Positions 1 through 7,257 of a stretch of DNA of 27,144 nt are shown in pieces; the first letter of the stretch is position 1, and every line of letters starts with the position of its first letter. The stretch comes from an uncultured Streptococcus sp. (GTDB lineage Bacteria > Bacillota > Bacilli > Lactobacillales > Streptococcaceae): the NCBI RefSeq assembly GCF_905372115.1, contig NZ_CAJPNR010000026.1, positions 1 through 27,144 of the forward strand. Direction: 5' to 3'. A program made the position numbers and the translations under genes. The notes under the pieces are model-generated. The model saw only the letters and a program-made list of their open reading frames with translations, was not told the origin of the DNA and made no database searches.

Positions 1-4
1 AAAA

Positions 5-45
5 CACCCCAAAAGTTAGATTTTTTCTGTCTAACTTTTGGGGTG
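5..45 (-). terminator. Rho-independent terminator of recU-pbp1a (possible IS end)
   Basis: A perfect 16-bp inverted repeat (5-20 with 30-45) encloses a 9-nt loop. Read on the minus strand it is followed by GTTTT, so it can terminate the transcript of pbp1a, whose stop lies about 50 bp away. On the plus strand no T-run follows. The outer sequence to about position 52, read on the minus strand, begins TGAACCGCACCCC and resembles the terminal repeats of streptococcal IS3-family (IS150-type) elements. That resemblance is from memory and the element would lie outside the window. Confidence 0.72.
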
Positions 46-91
46 CGGTTCAATTCTTACTCTTTTAGTTTGTATTCTAATCTTCGTCTCT

Positions 92-2233
92 CTAGTCATT
101 TCCACCGTCACCGGAAGATGAGTCATTGTGGCTAGAAGAGCTATTGTTTGAATCACCAGAATGCTCACTAGAAGCTGATGTGTCAGAGCTAGCTTCTGTA
201 CTGTAACTGCTATAGCTAGAATAGTTATAGTACTGCTGGTTATTGTAGTAACGGTTATAGCCAGTACCACTATTGAGATAGACATAAGAGCCACTGCGGT
301 AGAGACCATCTGGCATTTCCCAATCTTCTGAAGCAGAGCCATCTTGAGCTAGGTAAAGCATCATTTCGCGGTAGACATCTGTTGCAACCTTAACCCCGTC
401 ATCAAGGATTGGTGTCAGGCGGTTAGAGTAGCCAGTCCAAACAGCCATTGAATACTTAGGCGTGTAACCAACGAAGAGCTCGTCTGGTGTGACAATGCTA
501 GAGTAGTAGTAAGGCTTGGTCAGCTTAGCTAATTCATCATCAGCATAGTTGGAGGTTCCAGTCTTACCGGCCTGATAAACCCCAGAAATGGCAGCGTTTG
601 TCCCTGTACCAGACTGCAAGACTGTTTTCATCATATCGGTCATCATGTAGGCTGTCGTTTCCTTCATAGCCTTGGAACCATTGTTGGAGAAGGTCTTCTC
701 CGTTCCGTCACTGAAGACGACGCGATTGACATACTGAGGCTTGTAGTAAGTACCACCATTGGCAAAAGCAGCATAGGCAGCAGCCATTTTTTCACTGCTG
801 GCTCCGTATTCATTGCCGGATTTGCTGGTATTACTTGAAAAGGCATTAACATAGAACATTTCAGGATAGTTAATTCCTATGCGATTTAGGAACTTGAGGG
901 ACTCATCCAGACCAACGGCTTCCAGCGTTTTCACGGCAGGAACGTTCCGGGATTCCTGAATCGCGTATTGAATCGTCATCCCGCCATAGTATTTCTTATC
1001 CCAGTTGTAGACTGGTGTGCTGGAATACGGGAAGTTATATGGAGCATCCGTGATAGGCGCAGCTGTTGAAGTATAGACTTCATTTTCAAGAGCTGGAGCA
1101 TAATCCGTGATTGGTTTCATAGTTGAACCAAAGTCACGGTTGGTTTCAACAGCTTGGTTGGTACCAAAGGATACGTTGGTAGATTGGTTACGAGAACCAA
1201 GTTGGGCAATGACTTTACCAGTTTGCACATCCATAACGGTGGACGCAACCTGCATTTCGTCATCTGGATAAGCTACATAGTCTCCTGTGTTGTAAATATC
1301 CCAAAGTTTCTTTTGGGCATCAGTGTTGACGTTTGTATAGACTTCCATACCAGTTGTCAGGACATTGTAACCAGTCTCTTCTTCTACTTGTTCAATTACT
1401 TCCTTAAGATAATTATCCATGTAAGCAGGATAGCTAGTGGAAGCTTTTAGGCTTTGAAGTCCATCGGTTACAGGAGTGTTCTTAGCTTGCTCATACTGCT
1501 CATCTGTGATGTACTTGAGATCATGCATCTCACGAAGTACCAGATTACGGCGATTGGTTGCAGCCTCTGGGTGAGTGTAGGGATCGTATTGGTTAGGTGC
1601 CTGAGGCATACCTGCCAGCAGAGCCGTTTGGTGTAAGCTCAAATCTTTTAGGTCCTTGCCATAGTAGCTTCGGGCTGCTGTCTGCATACCGTAGTTACTG
1701 TTAGACATGTAGACTTTGTTGACATAATAGGTCAAGATTTGCTGCTTGGTTGCTTTACGCTCAAGCTGAGCGGCCAGCCAAGCTTCTTGGATTTTACGTG
1801 AAAGGGTCGCGTCCGAAGAAGAAGTTGAGAAATAAGACAGCTTAATCAACTGCTGGGTCAGAGTTGAACCACCTTGACGGCCTCCGCCACGGATGTTACT
1901 GATAAGGGCACCTGCAATCCGAATAAAGTCCACCCCGCGGTGGTTGAAGAAGCGATGGTCTTCGATGGCGACAATAGCGTTGACCAAATCCGTAGGTATT
2001 TCACTAGTTTCAGCATTGACCCGCTTTTCAGCGCCTAGGTCCGCAATCAAATTGTTATTGCTGTCAAAAATCTTACTGGATGTGGTCGCGATGAGGTCTT
2101 TTTCAGAAAGCTTAGGAGCCTTGACCGCATAGTAGGTAAATACCAAACAGCCAATCACGAATCCAATCATAAGCAGGGTTATAAGTGCACTTGCAAGATA
2201 TTTTAAAGCCTGCATAAGAGTTTGTTTATTCAT
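92..2233 (-). CDS. pbp1a: Class A penicillin-binding protein 1a
   Basis: Bifunctional peptidoglycan synthase that polymerises lipid II glycan strands and cross-links stem peptides outside the membrane. The 713-aa protein has a short cytoplasmic end and one membrane anchor (about residues 12-36). The GT51 glycosyltransferase domain carries EDHRFFNHRG (91-100, catalytic Glu91), GGSTLTQQ (121-128) and RKIQEAWLA (146-154). The transpeptidase domain carries STMK (370-373, acyl-Ser370), SRN (428-430) and KTGT (557-560). These positions agree with those I recall for pneumococcal PBP1a. The tail (about 660-713) is rich in Tyr, Asn and Ser and looks disordered. An AGGTGG ribosome site lies 8 nt before the ATG. 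The start overlaps the end of recU by 8 nt, so the two are probably translationally coupled. The active-site motifs are unmodified; I did not attempt to judge beta-lactam susceptibility. Confidence 0.97.
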   Translation of the reverse strand: MNKQTLMQALKYLASALITLLMIGFVIGCLVFTYYAVKAPKLSEKDLIATTSSKIFDSNNNLIADLGAEKRVNAETSEIPTDLVNAIVAIEDHRFFNHRGVDFIRIAGALISNIRGGGRQGGSTLTQQLIKLSYFSTSSSDATLSRKIQEAWLAAQLERKATKQQILTYYVNKVYMSNSNYGMQTAARSYYGKDLKDLSLHQTALLAGMPQAPNQYDPYTHPEAATNRRNLVLREMHDLKYITDEQYEQAKNTPVTDGLQSLKASTSYPAYMDNYLKEVIEQVEEETGYNVLTTGMEVYTNVNTDAQKKLWDIYNTGDYVAYPDDEMQVASTVMDVQTGKVIAQLGSRNQSTNVSFGTNQAVETNRDFGSTMKPITDYAPALENEVYTSTAAPITDAPYNFPYSSTPVYNWDKKYYGGMTIQYAIQESRNVPAVKTLEAVGLDESLKFLNRIGINYPEMFYVNAFSSNTSKSGNEYGASSEKMAAAYAAFANGGTYYKPQYVNRVVFSDGTEKTFSNNGSKAMKETTAYMMTDMMKTVLQSGTGTNAAISGVYQAGKTGTSNYADDELAKLTKPYYYSSIVTPDELFVGYTPKYSMAVWTGYSNRLTPILDDGVKVATDVYREMMLYLAQDGSASEDWEMPDGLYRSGSYVYLNSGTGYNRYYNNQQYYNYSSYSSYSTEASSDTSASSEHSGDSNNSSSSHNDSSSGDGGND

Positions 2234-2828
2234 TTATAATACCACCTAGTAGTTTTTGTTCGATAATTTCAAGATAAGGGATGCTGGGAAGCTGTTGCAT
2301 TTCAATCGGATAACCATGCTCTTGGATGTAAGTTAGAGGCATGGACTTCCCTCCCTTGTCGATCTTGTAAAACTCAATTAAATAAGAAGCGGGAAGTAGG
2401 TAAGTCTCCCTTAAGCTGGAAAAATGCAGTAAGACAAAACAGATGCCCTTTTGCTCAAGGACTGCCTCCATATGCTCAATCTGATGCAAATGAAAATTTT
2501 TCATGGGCATCGATTTTTTCTGTCGGGTCTCCTTGGCTTCAAAGTCAATATAATGGCCCTTGTAGACGCCAGAATAGTCTGTTGTGGAAGCTTGCCGAAA
2601 GTAAGCCTCTACAATCTTGGCTCGGCTACGGTGCGGATAATCAACCTTGACAATCTGAATAGGGGTGGGCTTTTTATGGATGACAGCGAGTCCTCTGCTA
2701 AGATAGTAGTTGTTGGATTCGTTGATCATCTTTTCAAAAGACATCCCACGATTGGCAAAGTTAATCATGCCGGAAACTGGCCTATTGATACTGCTTTTTG
2801 CCTTTAGCTTATGCGGATAGTTGACCAT
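2226..2828 (-). CDS. recU: Holliday junction resolvase RecU
   Basis: Homodimeric endonuclease that resolves four-way DNA junctions in recombinational repair and chromosome segregation. The 200-aa length is normal for the family. The active-site core is visible: TTDYSG with Asp84 and DFEAKET with Glu97 and Lys99, matching Asp88, Glu101 and Lys103 of the Bacillus protein with an offset of four. The N-terminal extension with NRGMSFEKMINESN is also typical. An AAGGAG ribosome site precedes the ATG. recU and pbp1a form an overlapping pair, the usual Firmicute pairing of recU with a class A PBP gene. Transcription probably starts from the extended -10 in the short gap before ypsA. Confidence 0.96.
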   Translation of the reverse strand: MVNYPHKLKAKSSINRPVSGMINFANRGMSFEKMINESNNYYLSRGLAVIHKKPTPIQIVKVDYPHRSRAKIVEAYFRQASTTDYSGVYKGHYIDFEAKETRQKKSMPMKNFHLHQIEHMEAVLEQKGICFVLLHFSSLRETYLLPASYLIEFYKIDKGGKSMPLTYIQEHGYPIEMQQLPSIPYLEIIEQKLLGGIINE

Positions 2829-2849
2829 AAAACTCCTTATTGGTACAAT
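2821..2849 (+). promoter_or_regulatory. Sigma-A promoter for the ypsA-like gene
   Basis: TTGACC (2821-2826), a 17-bp spacer and TACAAT (2844-2849), with an extended TG at 2841-2842. The -35 hexamer lies inside the first codons of the divergent recU gene, so the two transcription units overlap head to head. Confidence 0.75.
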
Positions 2850-2860
2850 AGCATCACTCT

Positions 2861-2869
2861 ATTATACCA
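2861..2869 (-). promoter_or_regulatory. Extended -10 promoter for recU-pbp1a
   Basis: On the minus strand TGGTATAAT forms a perfect extended -10. No good -35 hexamer lies 16-18 bp upstream, so the TGn element probably carries recognition. The start of transcription would be about 25 nt upstream of the recU ATG. Confidence 0.65.
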
Positions 2870-2895
2870 CAAAAAACTTTTTTAAGGGAGAATAA

Positions 2896-3423
2896 ATGAC
2901 CAGTCTACTAATTACAGGCTACAAAGCCTTTGAAATCGGCATTTCGACGGAAAAAGACATGAGAATAAACATCATAAAAGAAGCCGCTAAGAGGGACTTA
3001 ATCCGTTTTTTGGAAGACGGAGTGGATTGGCTGGTTTTTATGGGCAATCTGGGCTTTGAGTCTTGGGTCTTGGAGCTGGCTGATGACTTGAAAAAGGATT
3101 ATGAATTTCAGATGGCAACCATCTTTCTCTTTGAGAATCAAGGTGAAAATTGGAACGAAGCCAATCAAGCCAAATTAGCTGCTTTTAAGCAGGCGGATTT
3201 CGTCAAGTATGCTTATCCGACCTACCAAAATCCTAGTCAGTTTCGTGATTACAATCAATTTATCATTCAAAATACGGACGGAGCCTACCTCTTTTACGAT
3301 GAAGAACAGGATACAAAACTGAAATATCTTTACCAAGAAATGAAAAAACAAGAACAGTATTTTATCAAAAAATTAACATTTGATGACCTGAACGAAGTGG
3401 CCGAAAATTTTTCGGAAAATTAG
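2896..3423 (+). CDS. YpsA-like DUF1273 (SLOG superfamily) protein
   Basis: A 175-aa protein of the DUF1273/YpsA family, a Rossmann-like SLOG fold thought to bind nucleotide-type ligands. The N-terminal MTSLLITGYKAFEIGI and the segment VDWLVFMGNLGFESWVLELA (about 44-63) are the conserved signature. The C-terminal half (YFIKKLTFDDLNEVAEN) is also typical. No enzyme activity is established. In Bacillus, YpsA overproduction disturbs division, and the gene is next to gpsB there as here, which suggests a division or wall link. An AAGGGAG ribosome site lies 5 nt before the ATG. It is followed by a separate promoter for gpsB. Confidence 0.88.
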   Translation: MTSLLITGYKAFEIGISTEKDMRINIIKEAAKRDLIRFLEDGVDWLVFMGNLGFESWVLELADDLKKDYEFQMATIFLFENQGENWNEANQAKLAAFKQADFVKYAYPTYQNPSQFRDYNQFIIQNTDGAYLFYDEEQDTKLKYLYQEMKKQEQYFIKKLTFDDLNEVAENFSEN

Positions 3424-3433
3424 ATGATAAATC

Positions 3434-3463
3434 TTGATTTTTATAGTGCATTTTGTTTATAAT
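3434..3463 (+). promoter_or_regulatory. Sigma-A promoter for gpsB
   Basis: TTGATT (3434-3439), an 18-bp spacer and a perfect TATAAT (3458-3463). It implies transcription starting near 3470. This excludes the upstream in-frame ATG at 3453 as the gpsB start, because that codon lies inside the promoter. Confidence 0.75.
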
Positions 3464-3494
3464 TGAATATGACAAACTAGATTGGAGAGAGAAG

Positions 3495-3857
3495 ATGGCA
3501 AGTATTATTTTTACAGCAAAAGATATTTTTGATCAGGATTTTAAACGTGAAGTACGTGGCTATAGTAAGTCCGAAGTGGATGAGTTTTTGGACGATATTA
3601 TCAAGGATTATGAGACTTATGCAGCCTTGGTAAAGGAGCTGCGTGAGGAAAATCGCCGTCTCAAGGAAGAGTTAGCTGCGAAGCCGGTTGAAAAAGCACC
3701 GGTTCAGCCGACTCAGCCTGTCCAATCAACACAAACAACTCAGTCAACTGCAGAAAACTTCCCTCAGATGACTTCTGCGACTAATTTTGATATCTTGAAG
3801 CGCTTGAACCGTCTTGAAAAGGAAGTATTCGGAAAACAAATTCTGGATCGTGAATAA
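3495..3857 (+). CDS. gpsB: Cell-division regulator GpsB
   Basis: Small cytoplasmic coiled-coil adaptor of the DivIVA/GpsB family that links septal wall synthases to the division machinery. In pneumococcus it is needed for proper StkP activity. The 120-aa product starts MASIIFTAKDIFDQDF and has the membrane-proximal motif FKREVRGYSKSEVDEFLDDI (about 15-34). A coiled coil runs to about residue 65, then a Gln/Thr/Pro-rich linker (about 70-98) and the C-terminal oligomerisation helix FDILKRLNRLEKEVFG. I chose the ATG at 3495 because GGAGAG sits 5 nt upstream and the longer frame would begin inside the promoter. Its neighbours are ypsA, rnpB and mapZ. Confidence 0.95.
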   Translation: MASIIFTAKDIFDQDFKREVRGYSKSEVDEFLDDIIKDYETYAALVKELREENRRLKEELAAKPVEKAPVQPTQPVQSTQTTQSTAENFPQMTSATNFDILKRLNRLEKEVFGKQILDRE

Positions 3858-3870
3858 TGGTTCTTTTAGA

Positions 3871-4261
3871 GCAGTGCAATTTTTGGATAATCGCGTGGAA
3901 ATTTTAGATTTTCATGAGGAAAGTCCATGCTAGCACTGGCTGTGATGCCGGTAGTGTTTGTGCTAGGCGAAGAAATAAGCCTAGGGACGGATTTTTCCGT
4001 TACGGCGACTGAAAGGGCTAAGTCTTTTGATATGTCTGATTAGGTCTGAAAGTGCCACAGTGACGTAGTTCTTCTGGAAACAGAAGAAGTGGAACGCGGT
4101 AAACCCCTCAAGCTAGCAACCCAAACTTTGGTCGGGGCATGGAGTGCATGGAAGCGAACATAGCACTCTGACTGGAAACAGTAGACAGATGATTATCGAA
4201 GGAAATGGTACCTAGTCATTTCCGGAACAAAACATGGCTTACAGAAAATTGCATATAGGTT
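3871..4261 (+). ncRNA. rnpB: RNase P RNA (bacterial class B)
   Basis: Catalytic RNA of ribonuclease P, which trims tRNA 5' ends. Helix P1 is directly visible: TGCAATTTT (3875-3883) pairs perfectly with AAAATTGCA (4245-4253). The near-universal GAGGAAAGTCCATGC block (3916-3930) and the downstream conserved ACAGAAAATTGCA are present. The central CCCCTCAAGCTAGCAACCC region is also conserved. The position after gpsB and before the methyltransferase gene is the usual streptococcal location. The ends are approximate, set by P1 and the start of the terminator. Confidence 0.95.
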
Positions 4262-4298
4262 GAGGCTAGGACGTCAAGTCCTGTCCTCTTTAAATTTT
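4262..4298 (+). terminator. Rho-independent terminator of rnpB
   Basis: GAGG (4262-4265) pairs with CCTC (4285-4288) and GGAC (4269-4272) with GTCC (4278-4281), around a 5-nt loop. A TTTAAATTTT tract follows. It starts only 8 nt past the P1 helix of RNase P RNA. Confidence 0.75.
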
Positions 4299-4438
4299 AT
4301 AATAGAATAGCAAGAGAGTGGCTGAGCGCTCTATTCTCTGCCAAGTCCAACTAGCTGTTGCTTCATTTGTCTGATGGACATTTCAAGTGCTGAGCTAGCT
4401 GATAAAGAGCAGTGAAACCTTCTCAGCCCAAAATTTAA
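4299..4438 (+). other. Unexplained structured spacer
   Basis: No gene is visible here. A TATAAT sits at 4298-4303 but lacks a recognisable -35. Possible pairings include GGCTGAG 4320-4326 with CTCAGCC 4422-4428, GCTCT 4328-4332 with AGAGC 4406-4410, CTAGCT 4351-4356 with AGCTAG 4393-4398, and a small hairpin 4368-4380. A local helix, 4313-4321 with 4331-4339, would exclude the first two. Helices of this size can arise by chance in 140 nt, so a functional RNA is only a possibility. Confidence 0.35.
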
Positions 4439-4496
4439 AAAGGGAGAGTGAGGAAAATCGATGTGACGAAATCACGATTTTTGTCTCACTCCCTTT
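4439..4496. repeat. Long imperfect palindrome, possible intergenic repeat
   Basis: A 58-nt hairpin built from AAAGGGA/TCCCTTT (4439-4445 with 4490-4496), GTGAG/CTCAC (4448-4452 with 4485-4489), AAAATC/GATTTT (4454-4459 with 4476-4481) and GTGA/TCAC (4463-4466 with 4472-4475), around the loop CGAAA. Only TTTGTTTG follows, so it is a poor terminator. It resembles, from memory, a family of short GGGAGTGGGA...TCCCACTCCC palindromes scattered between streptococcal genes. Confidence 0.55.
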
Positions 4497-4530
4497 GTTT
4501 GTATAGATTGGAATCCATTTAAAAGCCGAG

Positions 4531-5685
4531 ATGAAAGAAAAATTTAATTTAATTGCGACCGCAGCGGCAGGGCTAGAAGCTGTCGTCGGCCGTGAAATCA
4601 GAGAGCTGGGACTTGATTGTCAGGTCGAAAATGGCCGAGTTCGCTTCGAGGGTGATGTCAGTACCATTATTCAAACCAATCTCTGGCTGCGCGCGGCCGA
4701 TCGGATTAAGATTGTAGTTGGCAGTTTTCCAGCCAAGACTTTTGAAGAGCTCTTTCAGGGAGTTTTTGCTCTGGATTGGGAGAATTATCTACCTCTGGGA
4801 GCTAAATTTCCTATTGCCAAGGCCAAATGTGTCAAGTCAAAACTTCACAATGAGCCTAGTGTTCAGGCTATTTCTAAAAAGGCAGTTGTCAAGAAGCTGC
4901 AGAAGCATTATGCACGTCCGGAAGGGGTCCCCCTGCAGGAAAATGGAGCTGAGTTTAGGATAGAAGTTTCTATCCTAAAAGATGTAGCGACAGTCATGAT
5001 TGATACGACAGGGTCCAGCCTCTTCAAACGTGGTTATCGGGCTGATAAAGGCGGTGCACCGATCAAGGAAAATATGGCAGCAGCTATTTTGCTCCTGTCC
5101 AATTGGTATCCGGATAAGCCTTTGATTGACCCGACTTGCGGCTCTGGTACTTTTTGTATTGAGGCCGCTATGATAGGGATGAAGATAGCGCCGGGACTTC
5201 ATCGTTCTTTTGCCTTTGAAGACTGGAATTGGGTGGATAAAGATCTGGTAGCCCAGGCTCGCTCAACTGCACTCAGTCAGATTGATCAGACCATCCAGCT
5301 GGATATTTCTGGCTCGGATATCGATGGCCGTATGGTAGAGCTAGCTCGAAAAAATGCTGAGCAAGCAGGAGTAGCAGAGCAGGTTCACTTTAAGCAGATG
5401 CGTCTGCAGGATTTGCATACAGATAAGATCAATGGTGTGATTATCTCTAATCCGCCATACGGGGAGCGCCTTCTAGATGATGAGGCTGTGACTCAGCTTT
5501 ATCAGGAGATGGGAGAAACTTTTGCTCCGCTCAAAACTTGGAGCAAATTTATCCTGACCAGCGATGAAGCTTTTGAAAGCAAATACGGCAGTCAGGCCGA
5601 TAAAAAACGCAAACTTTATAATGGTACTTTAAAAGTTGATTTATATCAGTATTTTGGCCAGCGGGTCAAACGTCAGTTAGATTAG
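4531..5685 (+). CDS. THUMP-domain SAM-dependent rRNA methyltransferase (RlmL/YpsC family)
   Basis: Class I RNA methyltransferase of the COG0116 family. The E. coli relative RlmL makes N2-methylguanosine in 23S rRNA; the exact target here is not shown by sequence. The 384-aa protein has an N-terminal ferredoxin-like and THUMP region (about 1-160), the SAM-binding motif DPTCGSGT (200-207), an acidic GSDID strand (261-265) and the catalytic NPPYGER (307-313). The start is fixed by the conserved opening FNLIATAAAGLEAVVGREIR. No proper Shine-Dalgarno precedes the ATG (only GAG directly against it), which is unusual among its neighbours. mapZ follows after 12 nt, so the two are probably cotranscribed. 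Confidence 0.92.
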   Translation: MKEKFNLIATAAAGLEAVVGREIRELGLDCQVENGRVRFEGDVSTIIQTNLWLRAADRIKIVVGSFPAKTFEELFQGVFALDWENYLPLGAKFPIAKAKCVKSKLHNEPSVQAISKKAVVKKLQKHYARPEGVPLQENGAEFRIEVSILKDVATVMIDTTGSSLFKRGYRADKGGAPIKENMAAAILLLSNWYPDKPLIDPTCGSGTFCIEAAMIGMKIAPGLHRSFAFEDWNWVDKDLVAQARSTALSQIDQTIQLDISGSDIDGRMVELARKNAEQAGVAEQVHFKQMRLQDLHTDKINGVIISNPPYGERLLDDEAVTQLYQEMGETFAPLKTWSKFILTSDEAFESKYGSQADKKRKLYNGTLKVDLYQYFGQRVKRQLD

Positions 5686-5697
5686 AAAGGATTTGCC

Positions 5698-7155
5698 GTG
5701 ACGAAAGAAGAAAACTACTCACCGGAAGAAGAAAAGAAAGAGTCTGTCCTTGATTTTGAAGAGGCCAAGGAAATGACAGTCGGTCAAGCTACTCGTAAGA
5801 AAGAGGAGCTGGAAGCCGGTGTGAATGAAAGCGACAATGTGCTGGATAAGTATATCAAGCAGCACCGTCAGGAAATCGAAGCAGGAAAATTTGAAACCCA
5901 GAAAATCAGAAAGCTGCAGGAGCAGGAAGCGGCTCAGGCTGAGCAAGCCTCTTCTGATTTGACCGACTTCATCAAAGAAAGACGGCAAGAGGTTGAAAGT
6001 GAACAGGAGATTCCAACAGCTCAGTCGACAGACACTGAGACTGCAAGTGAGCCAGAAGTAGCTCCAACCCCCTTAGGTTCTCGCAGTCAACGCTCAGAGC
6101 AGGCGGATTCGATTCCTGCTGCTCCCGTTCAAAAGACATCTTACGGTCCTATTCCGGAGCCGCTTGATGAGAAGGAATTACAGGTTCCTAAGACACCTTT
6201 CTACAAGAAAAAATCTTTCCTTTATCCAGTTTTAGGACTTTTAGGGATTGCTGTAGCGGGCACAGGGCTTTACTTTGCTCTGGGGCATAATTGGGGTCAC
6301 AAGACCGTTACAAGCTCCAGCTCTTCAACATCGCAGTCCAGCAAAAAGAGTTCGTCTTCCTCTAGTTCTGATAATACTGCCAAGGATTTGAAGTCCTTTA
6401 ATGATGAGTATGCTGCATTCTTCACAGATAGCAATCAGACAGCTGTCAAAAACAGTAAATTTGGCGACTTGGAAAAATTAAAAACCTTACTTGAAAAACT
6501 AAAAGGCAGCAAAGACTATGATGCAGCCAAGAGCAAGTATGATTCCCTAGTGAAACAAATTTCGGCTATCCAAAGTGTCAATTCGCAGTTTGACGGTGGA
6601 GCGATCACTGACGGTGTCTTGAACAAGGAAGCCAAGGCTAATACAAATGCGACTTTCTCAGATGTATCAAGTGGCAATGCTAAGCTAGATGAAGTTCTAA
6701 AGGCAGCAATTGCCCAAGGACGCGGCCAACAGGTTCCAACACCGGCTCCTGCTACTGATCAAGGAGGTACAGGTGCAGGTACAAGTGGCGGTTCAAGCTC
6801 GTCTGCTTCTGGTTCAGGAGCTTCCAGCTCTTACTCTGGCTATGGTCTTCCTAGCAACGGAGTAAATCTGCAGAGAGACCTCAGTCGTGTCCCTTATAAC
6901 CAAGCGGCTATTGATGACGTCAACAATCCGGCTTGGACGTTCAATCCTGGCGTTCTGGAGAAGATTTTGCAAACTTCTCGTGAGCGCGGCTATATTTCTG
7001 GTGATAACTATATCCTGGAACGCGTCAATATTATTAAAGGAAACGGCTACTATAACCTCTTCAAGCCAGACGGTACCTACCTCTTCAGTATCAACTGTAA
7101 GACTGGCTACTTCGTCGGAAATGGACCAGGTCATGCTGACTCGCTTGATTTCTAG
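5698..7155 (+). CDS. mapZ: Mid-cell anchored protein Z (MapZ/LocZ)
   Basis: Single-pass membrane protein that marks the division site in streptococci, binds peptidoglycan outside and positions FtsZ inside. The 485-aa product has an acidic, Glu/Gln-rich cytoplasmic domain (1-170) with two similar segments, LDKYIKQHRQEIEAG and LTDFIKERRQEVESE, and one membrane helix (about 174-195). A Ser-rich linker (205-224), an extracellular helical domain (about 228-345), a second Gly/Ser-rich linker and a C-terminal domain (about 385-485) follow. Thr67 occupies the position known to be phosphorylated by StkP in pneumococcus. The start is GTG, supported by AAAGGA 7 nt upstream and the conserved N-terminus. 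It ends at a terminator shared with luxS. Confidence 0.94.
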   Translation: MTKEENYSPEEEKKESVLDFEEAKEMTVGQATRKKEELEAGVNESDNVLDKYIKQHRQEIEAGKFETQKIRKLQEQEAAQAEQASSDLTDFIKERRQEVESEQEIPTAQSTDTETASEPEVAPTPLGSRSQRSEQADSIPAAPVQKTSYGPIPEPLDEKELQVPKTPFYKKKSFLYPVLGLLGIAVAGTGLYFALGHNWGHKTVTSSSSSTSQSSKKSSSSSSSDNTAKDLKSFNDEYAAFFTDSNQTAVKNSKFGDLEKLKTLLEKLKGSKDYDAAKSKYDSLVKQISAIQSVNSQFDGGAITDGVLNKEAKANTNATFSDVSSGNAKLDEVLKAAIAQGRGQQVPTPAPATDQGGTGAGTSGGSSSSASGSGASSSYSGYGLPSNGVNLQRDLSRVPYNQAAIDDVNNPAWTFNPGVLEKILQTSRERGYISGDNYILERVNIIKGNGYYNLFKPDGTYLFSINCKTGYFVGNGPGHADSLDF

Positions 7156-7221
7156 TCATCTTTGAACATTTCTTCAGCAGCTGACTTTCTAGTTTGTTGA
7201 TGGATTTCATTATACATGCAC

Positions 7222-7257
7222 AAAAAAAGTTCTCAATTTCGAGAACTTTTTATTGTT
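7222..7257. terminator. Bidirectional terminator between mapZ and luxS
   Basis: AAAAAGTTCTC (7224-7234) pairs perfectly with GAGAACTTTTT (7241-7251) around a 6-nt loop. A-rich and T-rich flanks on both sides allow it to end mapZ transcription on the plus strand and luxS transcription on the minus strand. Confidence 0.85.

Noticed and set aside
1154..2132. Open frames on the plus strand opposite pbp1a
   Set aside because: They are antisense to strongly conserved PBP1a coding sequence, lack ribosome sites and match no family I recognise.
3453..3494. Longer N-terminus for gpsB
   Set aside because: The upstream ATG lies within the -35/-10 region and lacks a ribosome site; the family N-terminus begins at 3495.
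4375..4416. A 13-codon open frame in the rnpB-methyltransferase spacer
   Set aside because: Very short, without a ribosome site; expected by chance.
6814..7134. Open frame antisense to the end of mapZ
   Set aside because: Shadow of the conserved MapZ C-terminal domain with no initiation signal.
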